From: Ascaphus truei
Lineage: Eukaryota > Chordata > Amphibia > Anura > Ascaphidae
Reading direction: 5' to 3'
NCBI GenBank assembly: GCA_036426205.1
Contig: CM071567.1
Coordinates: 294,101,161-294,165,160, forward strand
DNA: 64,000 nt
Part shown: positions 21,551 through 33,774 of the stretch, one piece after another
How the letters are laid out: every line of letters begins with the position of its first letter
Position numbering within the stretch: position 1 is the first letter of the stretch
Program-made: the position numbers and the translations under genes
The notes under the pieces: model-generated
Told to the model about the DNA's origin: nothing
The model's database searches: none
Seen by the model: the letters and a program-made list of their open reading frames with translations, nothing else

Positions 21551-24500
21551 GGGGGCTATGCACTAAGCTCAATGGCTTTGCGTTCTGATTTTGCCAAAAA
21601 GCAGGTTCGTTAAAAAGTGAAGCCGGGGACGCGATTCACTAAGGCCTTGAGGCCATTTTTTAACGTACCTGCTCAAAATAGCTTAAAACAGCCACAGCGT
21701 ACGGGTTGCTTTTTTCCCACTGTTAGCATTCTTAACCTTTACGTACGCTAGCTGATAGAAAAAAAAGCTGCATGTAACATTTGCATGGAGATTCTGTATC
21801 TTCATGCAAGGCTGTTACAGGCGATTGTACACTAAATAAATACATTTTAATAATAGTGTACATGAGCAGGGGGTCTCCGGAGCTGAACCGCATTGGTTTC
21901 AGGTCCGAGGACCCCCTACTTCAGGAGATATAGGCCCCTTTATGGGGTGCCGGTATCCCCTGCACTTTAAAGCTACCGCGTCACGTGACAGGGACATTTA
22001 AATTCTGCAGGGGATACCGGCACCCCCATAAAGGGGCCTGTATCTCCTGAAGTAGAGGGTCCTCGAGGCTGAAACAAATGCGGTTCAGCTCTGGAGACCC
22101 CCTGCTCATCTACACTACTGTCAACACACACATAACAATAAACAATAATTCATTACTGTAGCGGCTATCCGCTATGGTAATGAAGCAGCATTAATGTACA
22201 TTTTAATAATAGTGTGCGGGAGCAGGGGGTCCCCTGAGCTGAACCGCATTGATTTCTGCCTCAGAGACCCCCTGCTTCCCGAGTTACAGGCCCCGGTATG
22301 GGGCATCGGGTGCCAGTGTCGCCGCCATCTTTATAGCGTCCAAGATTTTTGTATGTAAAGGCATTGTATTTTATGCTCTATTATTGCCCCTGTATGTTAT
22401 GTTTATCTATCTGTATGGATAGACATACAGGGATAATAATTGATTGTTTTGCTAATGTTTATGTTCTTTTCTTGTATGGCTAATGTATTTATCAGCTTTA
22501 TTTTGTCATTGTTGTGAATAATGTAATTTGTATTTAGTTACAGGTTAATTGTAATGGCTTCTTTATGGTACTTAGATTAGAATGATGGTGGTTACTTTAA
22601 ATTAGAATTGTTTTGGCAATGGTTTGGCTTTAGGAATTGAATATGGAATTGTATAATTGATTTGTATTGTATTGTAATTGTTTGAGGAAATGGATTAATT
22701 GATTGATGCTAATTGTATTGATGTTGCTTAGTTTCTATTTGATTTTCATGATGGCATTGGTGGTTAGGGGACATTGTTCATAGTGTATTTTATTGTTACA
22801 TATATTTTGCATAGTGTTACATAATGCACAGATTAATTTCATCATGTACACACTCAATGCAATTGTGTGACATTTCATATACATTTGTTTAGCTGCTGAT
22901 TTGTTGGTTTATATTTACAATCGATGCTGGATTTATTTTAACATGCAATGTGGTGATTTTAAGATAAAAAATTCATGTTTTGATTTATGCATGTTTTATG
23001 TGTTTCATAATGGGCACATAATATATTATCCATATCTGGATAATAGTTATTTAGCACATTATTGTACTGTATGTGTTGGGGGGGGGGGTGCATGTATGTA
23101 TTTAATGTGTAGGCCCGGTTTATTTTTTTTACATGCAGGGTTTGTTCCTTGGTTCTGCGTGAGACCTCTGGAGCCCACTTGAGGTATCCTTGGGTATCTC
23201 ACGGGTACCAGGCTGCGTGGTCCATGGAGGACACCTGTGGGGGAAAACCGGTGGCCCCACATCTGTGGAGGCACCGCGGACCCGTAGTGTGTGGGGAAGA
23301 ACCGGTGGCCCCACATCTGTGGGGGCACCGTGGACCCGTAGTGCCCACCCGTGGGTCGCCAGACCCCCGTGGGAACCACCCGAGGCCCCTCAGACACCTG
23401 TGATCTGACCCGGGGCTCCCAGACATCCGCGGGCCTACCGTGGGGACCCAATTGTGGCCCACGGTGACCCACGGAGACCACCTGTTGGCCATGGCGCCTG
23501 GCAGGACCCACCAACAGGCTTCCAGAACCTGTATGAAACAAGTTGCTGGTAACCTCTAGGTCTGTCAGGTGACCCGTCAGGCCCACCAGGGACTCGTGTG
23601 GGGCTGGGGTATGAACCCTGTATGTAAAATGATAAATCATGTATTTATGGGGGGGGCACAGGGGGTGGGTGATGTATTTAATAAATAGAATGATGTTTAT
23701 TGTGGGGCTGTGTATTGTTTTTATTGTGGGTACTGGGGGTGGGGGGAGGGGGTATTGGCCCCAAAGGTATGTGGGTAGGCCTCCCTTGTGGGTAGTGAGT
23801 GAGGGTGGTTAGGCCTCACGGGGTGGGGGGGTTAGTGGGGGAGGGTATGTAGGCCTCCCGAGTGGTGGGTGAGGGTGGGTTAACCCCTTAATGCCTGTAG
23901 CGGTTAATAACCGCTATGGTGATTAAGGGGTTAGGGGACATTACATTGGCTATTGTGATTGTTGTGCATGTTTTGCAGCACCGAAGGGCATGGGCAGGAT
24001 GAAGATGAGGATAAAGACGACCTTCATCGTGGGTGCCTGTAAAAGGTAAGTGCAATATGTTTTTACTGTATTTATTGAATGTTATATGTATTTAAAATGG
24101 GCAAATGCATTATTATCCATATGTGGATAATAGTAATTTTGCCCATTACTGTATAGTATGTGTTAGGGGGGTGTATTTAGTTATAATTATTGTTTATTAT
24201 TTTTGGAGGTGCAACATTGGTACAGCAGGCCCGCGGCTACCACGGGACTCCCGCGGTGACCCCGGGACGGAAGTGGGGACCCCCAGACTCCCTCAGGGAC
24301 CCCCGCACTCCCGCGGGGACCCCTGCTTGGTGAGCCGGGGACCCCGGGACAGCCGCGGGGTTACCCGCGCGACCCCCGGGCTCCCTCGGGGTCAGCCAGG
24401 AAAACCCGCTGGCCTGTTGTATGGGTGTTGCGCATGCAAAGATAAAAAGCAATAATTTTTTCTAAGTCCAGCTTTTTTTGCGTCTACTCTGACCTGATGT

Positions 24501-24752
24501 GTTCTGATCAACGCAACTTTCGCATACGCTAAGGTTGCGTTGCTTAGTGCATCCCGCTTAAGGGCAGAATTTAACGCAAACAGGGTTAAGAACGAGCAAA
24601 GATGGAATTAGAAAAAATTCCGGAAAAAAGTCATTTTTAGAGCGCAAAGTGCCTGTTTGCGTTGCTTAGTGCATCGAGTTGAGCGCAAAAGAACGTTCTA
24701 AGAGCACTTTGCGCTCTAAAAGTGACTTAACGGAGCTCAGTGCATAGCCCCC
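21551..24752. mobile_element. PIF/Harbinger-like non-autonomous element, composite
   Basis: Left end GGGGGCTATGCACTAAGCTC, right end the inverse of GGGGGCTATGCACTGAGCTC (24,733-24,752). Flanks are TTA (left) and TCA (right), close to the TWA duplication of PIF/Harbinger elements. Subterminal motif TTGCGTTGCTTAGTGCAT occurs near 24,535 and 24,658. The interior is a mosaic: the 'gcagggggtctcc' block (21,866-22,105, again 22,222-22,280), AATGGGCA hairpins (23,009-23,060 and 24,096-24,147), the AACCCCTTAAT hairpin (23,880-23,935), and GC-rich tracts. No transposase seen. Confidence 0.5.
23130..23610. repeat. GC-rich degenerate tandem repeats
   Basis: Units rich in GTGGCCCC, CCCGTAGTG and GGGACCC; a clear pair with about 55-bp spacing lies at 23,249-23,290 and 23,305-23,345. 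A similar GC-rich tract is at 24,215-24,420. The 193-residue minus frame over this tract is a low-complexity shadow. Confidence 0.5.
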
Positions 24753-24960
24753 TCAGTATTCATATACTCAGGAATTAGTGGAATATTTTTAGTAGCGAGT
24801 AGCATAGTTTAATTAGGTGCTGTTGTTGTTTGAAGGGGGGGGGGGAGGGGATGGGTTGGTGCAGCTCCTTACGAGAAATTCCTCCTTTCTCCACGTAAAT
24901 TAGAATCTATAAAGGAAGCACAACAGAAAATGTAATATACTGTATCTTTAATGATCAAAA
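24753..24960. other. Spacer with poly-G run
   Basis: AT-rich with a run of about 11 G near 24,836-24,846. No gene. Confidence 0.4.
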
Positions 24961-25705
24961 AGTGTATCGTAAAGAATTGTTCTCACAATATTTAAATGTT
25001 AAAACACCGTATCTAAATAATCAGTTCTCACTTTGGCACGTATGTCCAGCCTTCTATTGTGCTCCGGGTCCGTCAAGGTCACTTCCAGGTTGCAGCAAGG
25101 CTACAGATCCTCTCGAGGGAAGAAAGTCCGCACAACGCTTTTCCTAACACCAGATTTCTTCATCAAGGGAGGATGTGTATGTCCCTCTACCTGCTTAAAT
25201 AGGTCCTGCAAGACGTGATCGGCCAATCATATTACAGTGTCGCCATTAAACTACGTCCTGAAGCATTTAGTGATGAAATCAATGGATAACAGCAAGAATA
25301 ACACATTATATGACTTTTCACGACAGAAAGCAATAAACAGTAAAAATAGTAAAACTGATGAATGGGACATAAAATGGAGGCGTAAAATTGAATGAATCAA
25401 TTTAGTTTGGTAAAGAAAAGCAATAAAAAAACCAACTAGAGTAGTTCCATGAATAAGTAGAAAAATACATAGCAAAAAGGTAGAGGGAATATAAAAGAGG
25501 GCAGGATTAAAAAAAAATTGATGTTATAAGTGCTAGGTGAAACCAATCAATATCACCATTAATAGTGGATGTAAAAAAACCCATCAAAACTGCAACAATG
25601 GTCAAATATTAAGAGATAATTATAAAAATTGTCTACTTAAGAATGAAGTTATAATAACAAAAAAGTTAGAATTTTATAATAAAGCAGCAATATCAATATC
25701 TAAAT

Positions 25706-26145
25706 TCAGAACGGAGAGCTGTAAGGCCTTACAGTAAGTCTGCAGTATGTATCCAAGACAATTCTCTTTTTTCTGAGTTGAAGTAACCTGTCCCCACCTC
25801 TGTCAATATTGACATGCTCAATTCCTTTTAGTTCTAGAACTGTGACGTCTCTATTTTTAAATTCTGCAAAATTCTTGGATAAGCCATGTTGCATAAAACC
25901 ATCCTGGATGTTACGCTTGTACTCCAAGAACCTGTTTTTTTATAGGTCTTTTAATGCGACCCACATATTGTTTGTCACCAAGGCATTTGATTAGATAAAT
26001 TACATATTGTGAATTATCAATCCTTTTATATCACAGATTTTGTTTGTTTTTGTTGATAAAAAGGTTTTATTATTTTTGGTGGCAGGAAATATGAAGGTTG
26101 TACATCTCTTGAGGCCACATTTAAAATGCCCTTTTGTTTTTTGAC
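25706..26145 (-). pseudogene. Penelope-like GIY-YIG endonuclease, degraded
   Basis: On the minus strand a linker reading KGHFKC lies next to the insertion. It is followed by QYVIYLIKC and GDKQYVGRI (the two halves of the GIY-YIG signature), then a basic helix, then GIEHVNIDRGGDRLLQLRK, which aligns with the C-terminal part of the intact copy at 59.1 kb. The reading shifts frame at least twice. In the family this domain nicks DNA for target-primed reverse transcription. On the far side of the insertion the residues IIIFKRNKNLKKQVA (about 27,640-27,690) match the thumb motif of Penelope-type RTs, which shows the two pieces were once contiguous. Confidence 0.65.
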
Positions 26146-26148
26146 TTA

Positions 26149-27602
26149 GGCCTCGGCCATGTTACTTGCTTGCTGGCGGAGACGCGCTGAGGCGCGCTGA
26201 GGCGCGCTCCCGCTCAGCACTGAGCCCCTACAATCGCAATTAAAGCGGCTTTAGTAGGGGCTCACCTACGCTTCCGCAAGCGCGCAGAAGCGTAGGTCTT
26301 AGGGAAATTTTAAATTTCCCCGCTTGCCGGCGCGCAGGGCCGGTCACGTGAGCGGTTCGCCCAATGAGGGCGAACCAGCTCCGTTACGTCACTGGCCCGC
26401 CCCACCTCCGGACCGCCCCTGGCCCGCCCCCTGATGGCACACAGGGAAAGCACCTGTAGCCGTGACCCCTGATTCACCCCAAAGAGCGGGAGTTTGCGCT
26501 TGCTAAGAGTAGTTGCAAAAGCCTGTGAAGGAGAGTGCATTGGCGGGAGGGAGCAGTCCCTTGACCCAGCAGCCCTGCGGGTAGGGTCAGGTGAGAGAGT
26601 CCAGCCAATGCCTGAGGAGGTGCCGGAGATATAGGCAGTGGTTGCGCGCACGTGGAGTTAGAGCTGATTGGAGAGGAGACGGAGAGTCTGTGAGGGGAGG
26701 TTGAACCGCCCCGGCGCAGGCCAGGTGCCCCAGGCCCAGTTAGCCCTGAGTCACCTTAGAGACAACCTGAGCTAGGGATCGCCTTAGTGAGGTTCCTGTT
26801 CCCATAGTTCTGTAAGCCTTGACCGGGACTATACTGTCGAGAGGGAGGTCTGGGCTCAGACCCCCCACTGGTGTTGCCGGAGTCCGGGTGGAAGCGCCCC
26901 GGACCCTAGAGAGAGAGATAGTTCGGTGTCGACGTACCGAGACCCTTTTTGAAGATAGTAGCAGTCCCGAGCACCGGAGTGCTCGGCAGGTATTTCATCA
27001 AGTGCACCAACGGTACCATTCATTCACCCGAGACACAGTGGCTGCGCAGTCACCCATACACAAACATAGGGCCTGCTGTGAGCGGGAGGACTAATCCGTA
27101 AGGATCGGACATGGGGTGGGATCACCCGGTGGCGGGTGGGGGAAGCATTGTTGGCGTCCGCCGTGGCGCATGTTGTGGGGCGTCCGCCGTGGCGCTAGAT
27201 AATGTTGGCGTCCGCCGTGGCGTGCTATATAACGTATATATATATAGGTAGGAATGTTATGGCATGTAATGTACTGTGAGTTTGGTCTGCAAGTAAAAGA
27301 GATTGGTTTTAGAACTTGGCTGTGTAAGTGTAATTCTTGCATATACGTCCTGCGAAGACCCACTCCCCCTTTGGCGGGAGCTGTCGCAGGTGGAGGCGCT
27401 GCACCCGTTATAACTATTGCGCGCACCCCAGGCTCTCCGTGGCAGAGACTTAGGCCCTGTGAGCCGGCAGGTAATACAGCACATAGTAGCGGCTTGCTAG
27501 TGATAGGAAGCAGAGCTACACACCCGCAAGGCCAACGAAAGCACCCGCTTTCCCTGAGCCTCAGCGCGCCTCAGCACGCCAGCGGGGAGCCTGGTCGAGG
27601 CC
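26149..27602. mobile_element. 1.45-kb TIR element with TTA target duplications
   Basis: Begins GGCCTCGGCCATG and ends with the inverse of GGCCTCGACCAGG; the arms also share 'gctggcg..gctgaggcgcgctgagg'. It is flanked by TTA on both sides (26,146-26,148 and 27,603-27,605), the hallmark of PIF/Harbinger, and interrupts a Penelope-like remnant. The interior carries LTR-related sequence (TGGAGGCGCTGC at about 27,391 and an 'aagtgcaccaac' block near 27,000 shared with 63.4 kb) and three direct repeats of GCGTCCGCCGTGGCG at 27,151-27,220. No transposase frame. Confidence 0.6.
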
Positions 27603-27900
27603 TTAGCCAGTTACAGTATGAGCATCAGTACTTGGTTTGTTTTTTAAGACAGTCAGTGCAACTTGCTTTTTTAGGTTCTTATTTCTCTTAAAAATAATGA
27701 TTGGTTCTTTGACTTGAGCAGACCCGAGAAGGGAATCTGAGCATTAGTACATTAGATATATTCTGAAAGGGGCTCTTAAAATAACCCCTTGGTTGCTGTA
27801 TTGTTAACACAACTGAATAGAAAAAAGTCATTCATTTGTCGTGCGCCACACCTGTGTACACGTGACTTGTGTATGGGAAAGGGGGTAATATATCAGCACC

Positions 27901-28050
27901 CTGCTGGGCCCTCAAAATGATCAATATCTCCCCAAAAACCTTCATACTACACCTCAATACGCTACCACCAAGAAAAAATTAAAGTCTTGCTTTAGGAGTT
28001 CCCAGTCTCCTGTTTACTTGAATAAATATGTACTGAAAACAAAAACCCAA
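27901..28050. other. No gene recognised
   Basis: Short non-coding spacer between the Penelope remnant and the LTR-like block. Confidence 0.35.
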
Positions 28051-29060
28051 TGTAGTGTAGCCCCCTTTCCCTATACCTAAGGGAAATACGCTGGCAACTA
28101 CACGTGCTGATGTACCTGTATGCTCACAGGAGGACGAAGCCTCCACTTCTGGGAGCCTGGGGTGAGCTCTATCACCTTGTGCACAGCGCCTCCACCTATG
28201 AGGGATCTCAACATAACCAATACAACCACAGTAAGCAATAACACAACACAATGTATATAACTGGTCTTTATTGTAACAATACTACATATATAACACACAC
28301 TACTATGTAACACAGTATAGTGCAGTGACCCCAACACTTAGTGGTTCCCCCAAAGTACTGAGGGTGCTGTGGCACCAATAACCCCTGGTGTCTGTCCCAG
28401 CTATCCCACCCAAATGTGAGGTGGTGCTACCCCCTGTAAATGTTGGTGCACGTTGGGTACCTGTCTGGGTACTCCAGTACCCAGGTGCCGCTTGCGGAGG
28501 TGTGTTGGAGTAAGTCCCAGGAACCTCCGACAACAATTCCCCTCTCCCCTAAGGGTCCCACTCCTCCTCGTGGGGTGAGCTCCAGCCGGAGTGTCTCATC
28601 CAAGTGTTCTGGAATACTGCGGCCTCGTCCCACATTGCGGGTCGCAGCGTGGCCTTCTAATAATGGAAAGAGTCCCTATCTGAGGCCTTCCCTGCAAAAC
28701 AGATCTCACGTGGCTCAGGGCCTGACTGGGGTCTATGGGGCAAAGTCTATGCCTAGTCCAGGAAGCACTGCTCCCCGGACACTACCTTCTCCCTTCGCTT
28801 CTTTGTCAGGACTGGTTCGCGGGCTTTCCGCCCGCGGAGGATATCCTGCCCCATCTGCTGCCAGAATTCCATTGGCTGGGACAGTTCCATGTGTCTTCCC
28901 TCCCACCTGAGGATTCTGGGACATGTAGTCCCGCTGATTCATACGCAGAGCCATTCTAAGATGGCCGATGCACTCCTGACACTGCGCATGCGCGCCTCGC
29001 CGCACTGCGCATGCACGCCTCGCCGCACTGCGCATGCGCGCCTAACCAAAATGGTCACCC
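28051..29060 (-). mobile_element. LTR-like block, minus orientation
   Basis: Carries a reverse-complement AATAAAGACC signal near 28,265 and the shared motif TGGAGGCGCTG (reverse complement near 28,186-28,196), in the same order and spacing as in the LTR at 5,370-6,137. The upstream part contains GGGACTACATGTCCCAGAA (reverse complement near 28,907-28,925), a ZNF143-like site of the type found in promoters. LTR ends were not identified, so the edges are estimates. Open frames inside are not convincing genes. Confidence 0.45.
28979..29044. repeat. Three tandem 23-bp units with CGCATGCG core
   Basis: Three units of ACTGCGCATGCRCGCCTCGC plus three bases. The core contains the palindrome GCGCATGCGC, an NRF1-like site. 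Confidence 0.7.
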
Positions 29061-29378
29061 CACACTCCCGATCGCACGGAGCTCCGGCCAAACAGCAGAT
29101 CCCCGCACCGGAGGCAGGGTTGGGGACTCGGCTAAAGTTGCAAAATGTGTCGGGAAATGCAGTTAATATCTTGTTAAAGGTACTAGTTTCAATTAGAGCT
29201 GAAAGATAGTACTTATTAAAGGTTAGATTTAATATAAGAAAAGTGTACAGTGCTTGTTTACAGAAAAATGAAGGTTACAAAGACATATAATATCTATATG
29301 CAGATAAGTTAATAAAAAAACAGTAAAACAGAGAATCTACACGTTACCAGCTAACAATATCAGTTCCAAAAAGGACTT

Positions 29379-29619
29379 GGGGCTCTATGCAGTAAGTGCC
29401 GAAAAAGTCCTCTCGCCAAGTGTTCCTTATCGGCATGATTGTGCCGATTTTCCCTCGCCGTATGCAATAAGTGCCGAATCCCTTCCTAATCAAGCCGAAA
29501 ACATTTGTTCCCACTCTGGCGATGATTTGCCGATCACACACAGGTGTATCGGCGTGCCTGGCGAGGTGGTGTTAGGTTCGCCAATGAAACTTCTTGCTGA
29601 ATCTGCCGAAGCAAGCATG
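29379..29619 (+). mobile_element. Left end of a Harbinger-type transposon (before L1 insertion)
   Basis: Starts GGGGCTCTATGCAGTAAGTG, resembling the GGGGGCTATGCACTAAGC end at 21,551, and repeats the motif at 29,459 (TATGCAATAAGTGCCGAA). It runs up to the L1 poly(A). The sequence resumes on the far side of the L1 at 38,229 after a 36-bp duplication, which places the Myb/SANT gene inside this transposon. The right end was not found. Confidence 0.5.
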
Positions 29620-30044
29620 TTTTTTTTTTTTTCAACTTGTAATTTTTATTATTTTTGAAGGCACAGCCAAGATACAGCTTACGGACATTACTGCGTCATG
29701 CAGTATCAATAACATATGTGCATCTTAGCAGGGTGCAAACATTAAGCGAAATTTTAACAGGGTGGTATAAACAATGAACATTTACGACAAGTATTACATA
29801 ATATAATATATATTAAATAATATAAGACAATGGAGAGGGGGTAGGGGGAGACAGGGAGGGGTGGGGGATGGAAGAGGGGGCCGTGGGCTCCTACTAAATC
29901 TGTGGTTCTTGAGTTTATCAATCCGCGTTGGTGGCGATCGAGAGTATTGTAATGCTAATATATTGCTCCGTAATCTCTAGTAGCCCTCCAGACTGTGGAC
30001 CTTCGTTATCAAACCCTATTATAGGAGAACGCATCTACTGATTA

Positions 30045-33000
30045 TTAATGCAATATTGTGGATCTATCCACCCCTGGGATGTCTGTCTGTTCCAGCCAAG
30101 GAGTCCAGACTTTTAGGAAATTTTCGCCAGTGTCATTAACTAAACTCGTTAATTTTTCCATCTGGCATACGAACCAAATTCTGTTCCGAATCTTGGGGAT
30201 TATAGGAATTTCATACTGTTTCCATAGTGCTGCAATCTCGCACCTCACGGCTGTGGCAAAATGAGCTATTAATTTGAGTTCTGTTTTTGTGATACTCCGC
30301 ATTGCTCTGCCTAACAAGAAGAGCCCGGGATCAAATGGAATTTCTATGTCCAACAACCTTTGTAGCCAATCTTTAATCTTTTCCCACAATGGGGTTAACC
30401 GGGGGCAAGACCACAGCATATGTAACAGATCTGCGGGTTCTCCACATTGTCTAGGACACAATGGGGAGCTTCCCTTTACAAATTTAGATAATCTAAGCGG
30501 GGTGAGATACCACCTCATAAGGACTTTATATGCGTTCTCCTTTAATGTTGTGCAGATCGAACTTTTTGCCGCAGAGGTTGCGATTTGGGTCCAGTCTTCC
30601 ATATCTATGTTCTCTCCTAAGTCTGCCTCCCATTGTAACATATATCCTAATTTGTGTGTTACTTTAACGCTAGAACCGACCACTTCTCTGTACAACTGCG
30701 ATGTAAGTCCTTTTGTATTTGTCTTTCTGAGACAGAGCTTTTCGAATTTTGTCAACGGTGAATGTGGTTTAGAGTTGTTGAAAAAGGCTCTGACCTGGAG
30801 GTATCTATAAAATTCTGAATGTGGGATATTTTTAGTCTCTTTAATTTGTTCAAATGTTATAATTTTGTTTTTGTCCTCCAGATCCTTTAATCTTGTTATA
30901 TTATTGTGTTTCCAAATTTGAAAATTTGAGCTAAGCATCCCTGGAGCAAAATGGGGGTTTCCCCATAGTGGGGTCATTAAGGTATTTTTGGTTGTAAGTC
31001 CGCATTTGAATTTAGTGGCATCCCATATTGCCAAAGAATTGGTCATTGAGGATAGCGGTTGTTGTATAGCATTTTTCCTTGCTATTTTTGGGGTCCATAA
31101 TAAGTTGCTTAGCTCCAGTGGGGAGCAAGCTTTATTCTCCAATGCAACCCATCTTTTCAATTCTGGGTGTGTCTGCCATTGGGAAAGTTGGCATAATTGG
31201 GCCGCTTGATAGTATGATAACAAGCAAGGTACTGCTAGGCCTCCCTCTGAAGGTTGTCTCAGTAGGGTCTGTTTTTTAACTCGGGCTTTTTTGCCCCCCC
31301 AAATGAAGTTAAAGATGGAGGCCTGTAACTCGCTAATATCCTTCTGATTCAGTGGTATCGGGAGGGTTTGGAACAAGTATAAGATGCGCGGGGGGAGGTT
31401 CATTTTTACGCTAAATATTTTGCCGGTCCATGAGATCTTGAATCTCGTCCAGCGCCTTATATCCTCCTTCAATATTTTGATTAGTTTAGGGTAGTTTGCT
31501 TTATATAGAGATCTATAGTTATCTGTGATTAATACTCCTAGATATTTGATTGCTGTGCGTTGCCAGCGAAAGTTAAAATTTAGGGTGATTAATTTTTCGT
31601 CTGTTTTTGGAATAGTTACATTTAGGGCTTCGGACTTTGTCTGGTTTATTTTAAACCCGGATATTTTATTAAATTGGTCTAAAGGGCTAAAGAGGTTAGG
31701 GAGAGAGGTGAGTGGTCTTGACAAAACCAACAGGACGTCGTCTGCGTATAATGCTATTTTATGTGATTGGTTATCAATTTGGAGTCCTGAAATATCAGGA
31801 TTGTCCCTAACTTTGGTTGCTAACGGCTCCATGCACATGGCAAAGAGTAGGGGCGAGAGGGGGCAGCCCTGTCTCGTCCCACTCTTAATCTTAAATAGCT
31901 CTGATGGAAAGCCTTGGTGTATAACTTTAGCTGTCGGCCCTGCGTACAGCGCCATGATAGCGTGTGTTAGTTTATTCTCGAAACCAAATGCTCCAAGTGT
32001 GGCCCGTAGGTATGCCCAGTCGATCCTATCGAAAGCTTTTTCTGCATCTAGACTTAACACCATAATTTGTACTTTTTGTGAATTGGCTATTTCTAACAGA
32101 TCAATGATTCGTCGGATGTTGTCTCCCGCTTGTCTATCTTTAATAAAACCGACTTGATCTGGGTGTATCAGTCTAGGTAGGATCTGACTTAATCTATTGG
32201 CAATCAATTTAGCGTAGATCTTTATGTCTGTGTTAATAAGCGAGATGGGTCTGTAACTTTTACAATCTAATGGATCTTTGCCAGGTTTGTGAATTATAGA
32301 GATCGACGCTTGGAGCATGTTTTCTGGGAATGGATCTCCTGCTAATACCGCGTTAAACATGGTAAGTAGGTGTGGGGCCAAGGATTCGCTAAATTTCTTA
32401 TAGTAAAGGCCTGTAAAGCCGTCTGGACCTGGGGCCTTTGAGGGTTTTAGATTATTGATAACGCTAGTAAGTTCCTCCATGGAGAAATCGTAGCCCAGTC
32501 CCTCTCTCTCTTCCCTCGTCAACCTTGGTAAATTTGAGCTCTCGAGAAAGGAGGCCCGTGCTTGCTCCGTAGACTTATTTTGTAATGTTTTATCTCCATT
32601 ATATAACTTCTCGTAATATGCCTTAAATTCCTCGACAATCACGGAAGGATTCCCGGAGATGACTCCAGATGATCTTCTGATGGCTTGTATGCTATAATTA
32701 GGGGGTCTATTTCTTAATTTGTTTGCGAGCATAGTATCTGGCTTGTTTGCTTTATCAAAAAATTTCCTCTTTGACCAACTCATTGAAATATCTGCCTGTG
32801 AAGTCAACAATAAATTCAGTTCAATTTTGGCGTCTTTAATTGGTTTGAGTAAGCCCGGGTCGTTAAATTGTTTGTGGGAGTCCGAGAGGTTTTTTAGCTT
32901 AGATTGTAGGAGCTTGATCTTTGCCTCTCGTTCCTTTTTTCGTCTTGAGGCGATACTAATTAAAACGCCCCTTAGCGTTGCCTTATGGGCTTCCCACAAT

Positions 33001-33774
33001 GAGAGGCTGGAGTTAACAGAACCCTTATTTAAGCTGAAAAACTGATCAATTTCCTCGGCTACTACTTGGGCTGTCTCAGGGTTTTTTATTAGGGATTCAT
33101 TTAGTTTCCAATTTGCTCTAGGTCTGTCCAGGGTTAGTTGGGTGCACCTTAGCTCTATAGGCGCGTGATCTGACCATGAAATATCATGGATCCCAGTATG
33201 GGAGATCTTCGGGACCAGTCTACTAGAAACAAAGAAGTAGTCGATTCTGCTATAGGAAGAATGAGGGTGCGAATAAAAGGTATAATCTCTTTCATAGGGA
33301 TGTTGTTCCCGCCATATATCTATGAGACTGTTCTCTTTTAGGCCCGAGCGAAGTGTGCGGGAGGCGGTTTTCGTGTTGCGAAGCTGTGAGCCTGATCTGT
33401 CTAGCTTGGGATTGAGGGTTGTATTAAAGTCTCCTGCAACTATCAGTGGACCTTTAGCGACTTTGCTCAATTTGTTGAATACTAGAGAGAAGAATTTAGG
33501 TTCAGTATCTCCTGGTGCATATATGGATGCTATTGTAAGCATCTGTCCATTTATTGAACCGATTAAGATTATGTATCTGCCTTCTGTGTCTCTGACTATT
33601 TTATCTGCTTTAAATGGACATTTATTGTGGAACATAATTGCTACGCCCTTTGTCTTTTTTGTGGATGATGAGAGATAGAATTGATGGAATCTTTTATCTA
33701 AAAATTTTGGGGCGCTAGTCGAGCTAAAATGAGTCTCCTGGAGGAGTACGATATCTGCTTGTTTACGTTGATAG
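30045..33774 (-). CDS. L1 ORF2: endonuclease, reverse transcriptase, zinc knuckle
   Basis: The open frame from Met at 33,635 gives 1,196 residues. The same frame extends upstream to 33,774 with KQADIVLLQETHF, the N-terminal endonuclease motif, so the Met is internal. The next upstream residues (SHNVKGLNSPGKRRIAFADY) lie on the other side of the foldback, at 46,540-46,612 and in the parallel copy near 36,865-36,950. Counting from the Met: GDFN 68-71 and SDHAPI 155-160 (endonuclease); APGPDGF 401-407, SLDAEKAFDRI 528-538, SGTRQGCPLSPLLF 585-598 and YADD 630-633 (RT); and a CX3CX7HX4C knuckle at 1,060-1,077, as in L1 ORF2 C-termini. All catalytic residues I can place are intact, so the frame was young when split. 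Confidence 0.92.

Larger units (their letters stand above)
24961..27900 (-). mobile_element. Penelope-like element remnant, split by a TIR element
   Basis: Minus-strand Penelope-like element. The thumb/linker end lies at 27,606-27,900, the zinc-finger linker and GIY-YIG nuclease at 25,700-26,145, and the 3' terminal repeat at about 24,990-25,260, which holds a degenerate hammerhead-like motif (TGATGAAG near 25,160). The piece at 26,149-27,602 is a later insertion. Several frameshifts and stops mark it as old. Confidence 0.65.

Noticed and set aside
23059..23640. 193-residue minus frame rich in Pro, Gly and His
   Set aside because: Lies in GC-rich degenerate tandem repeats and has no recognisable domain.
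28440..28910. 156-residue plus frame
   Set aside because: Antisense to LTR-like sequence, with no domain and no codon signal I can support.
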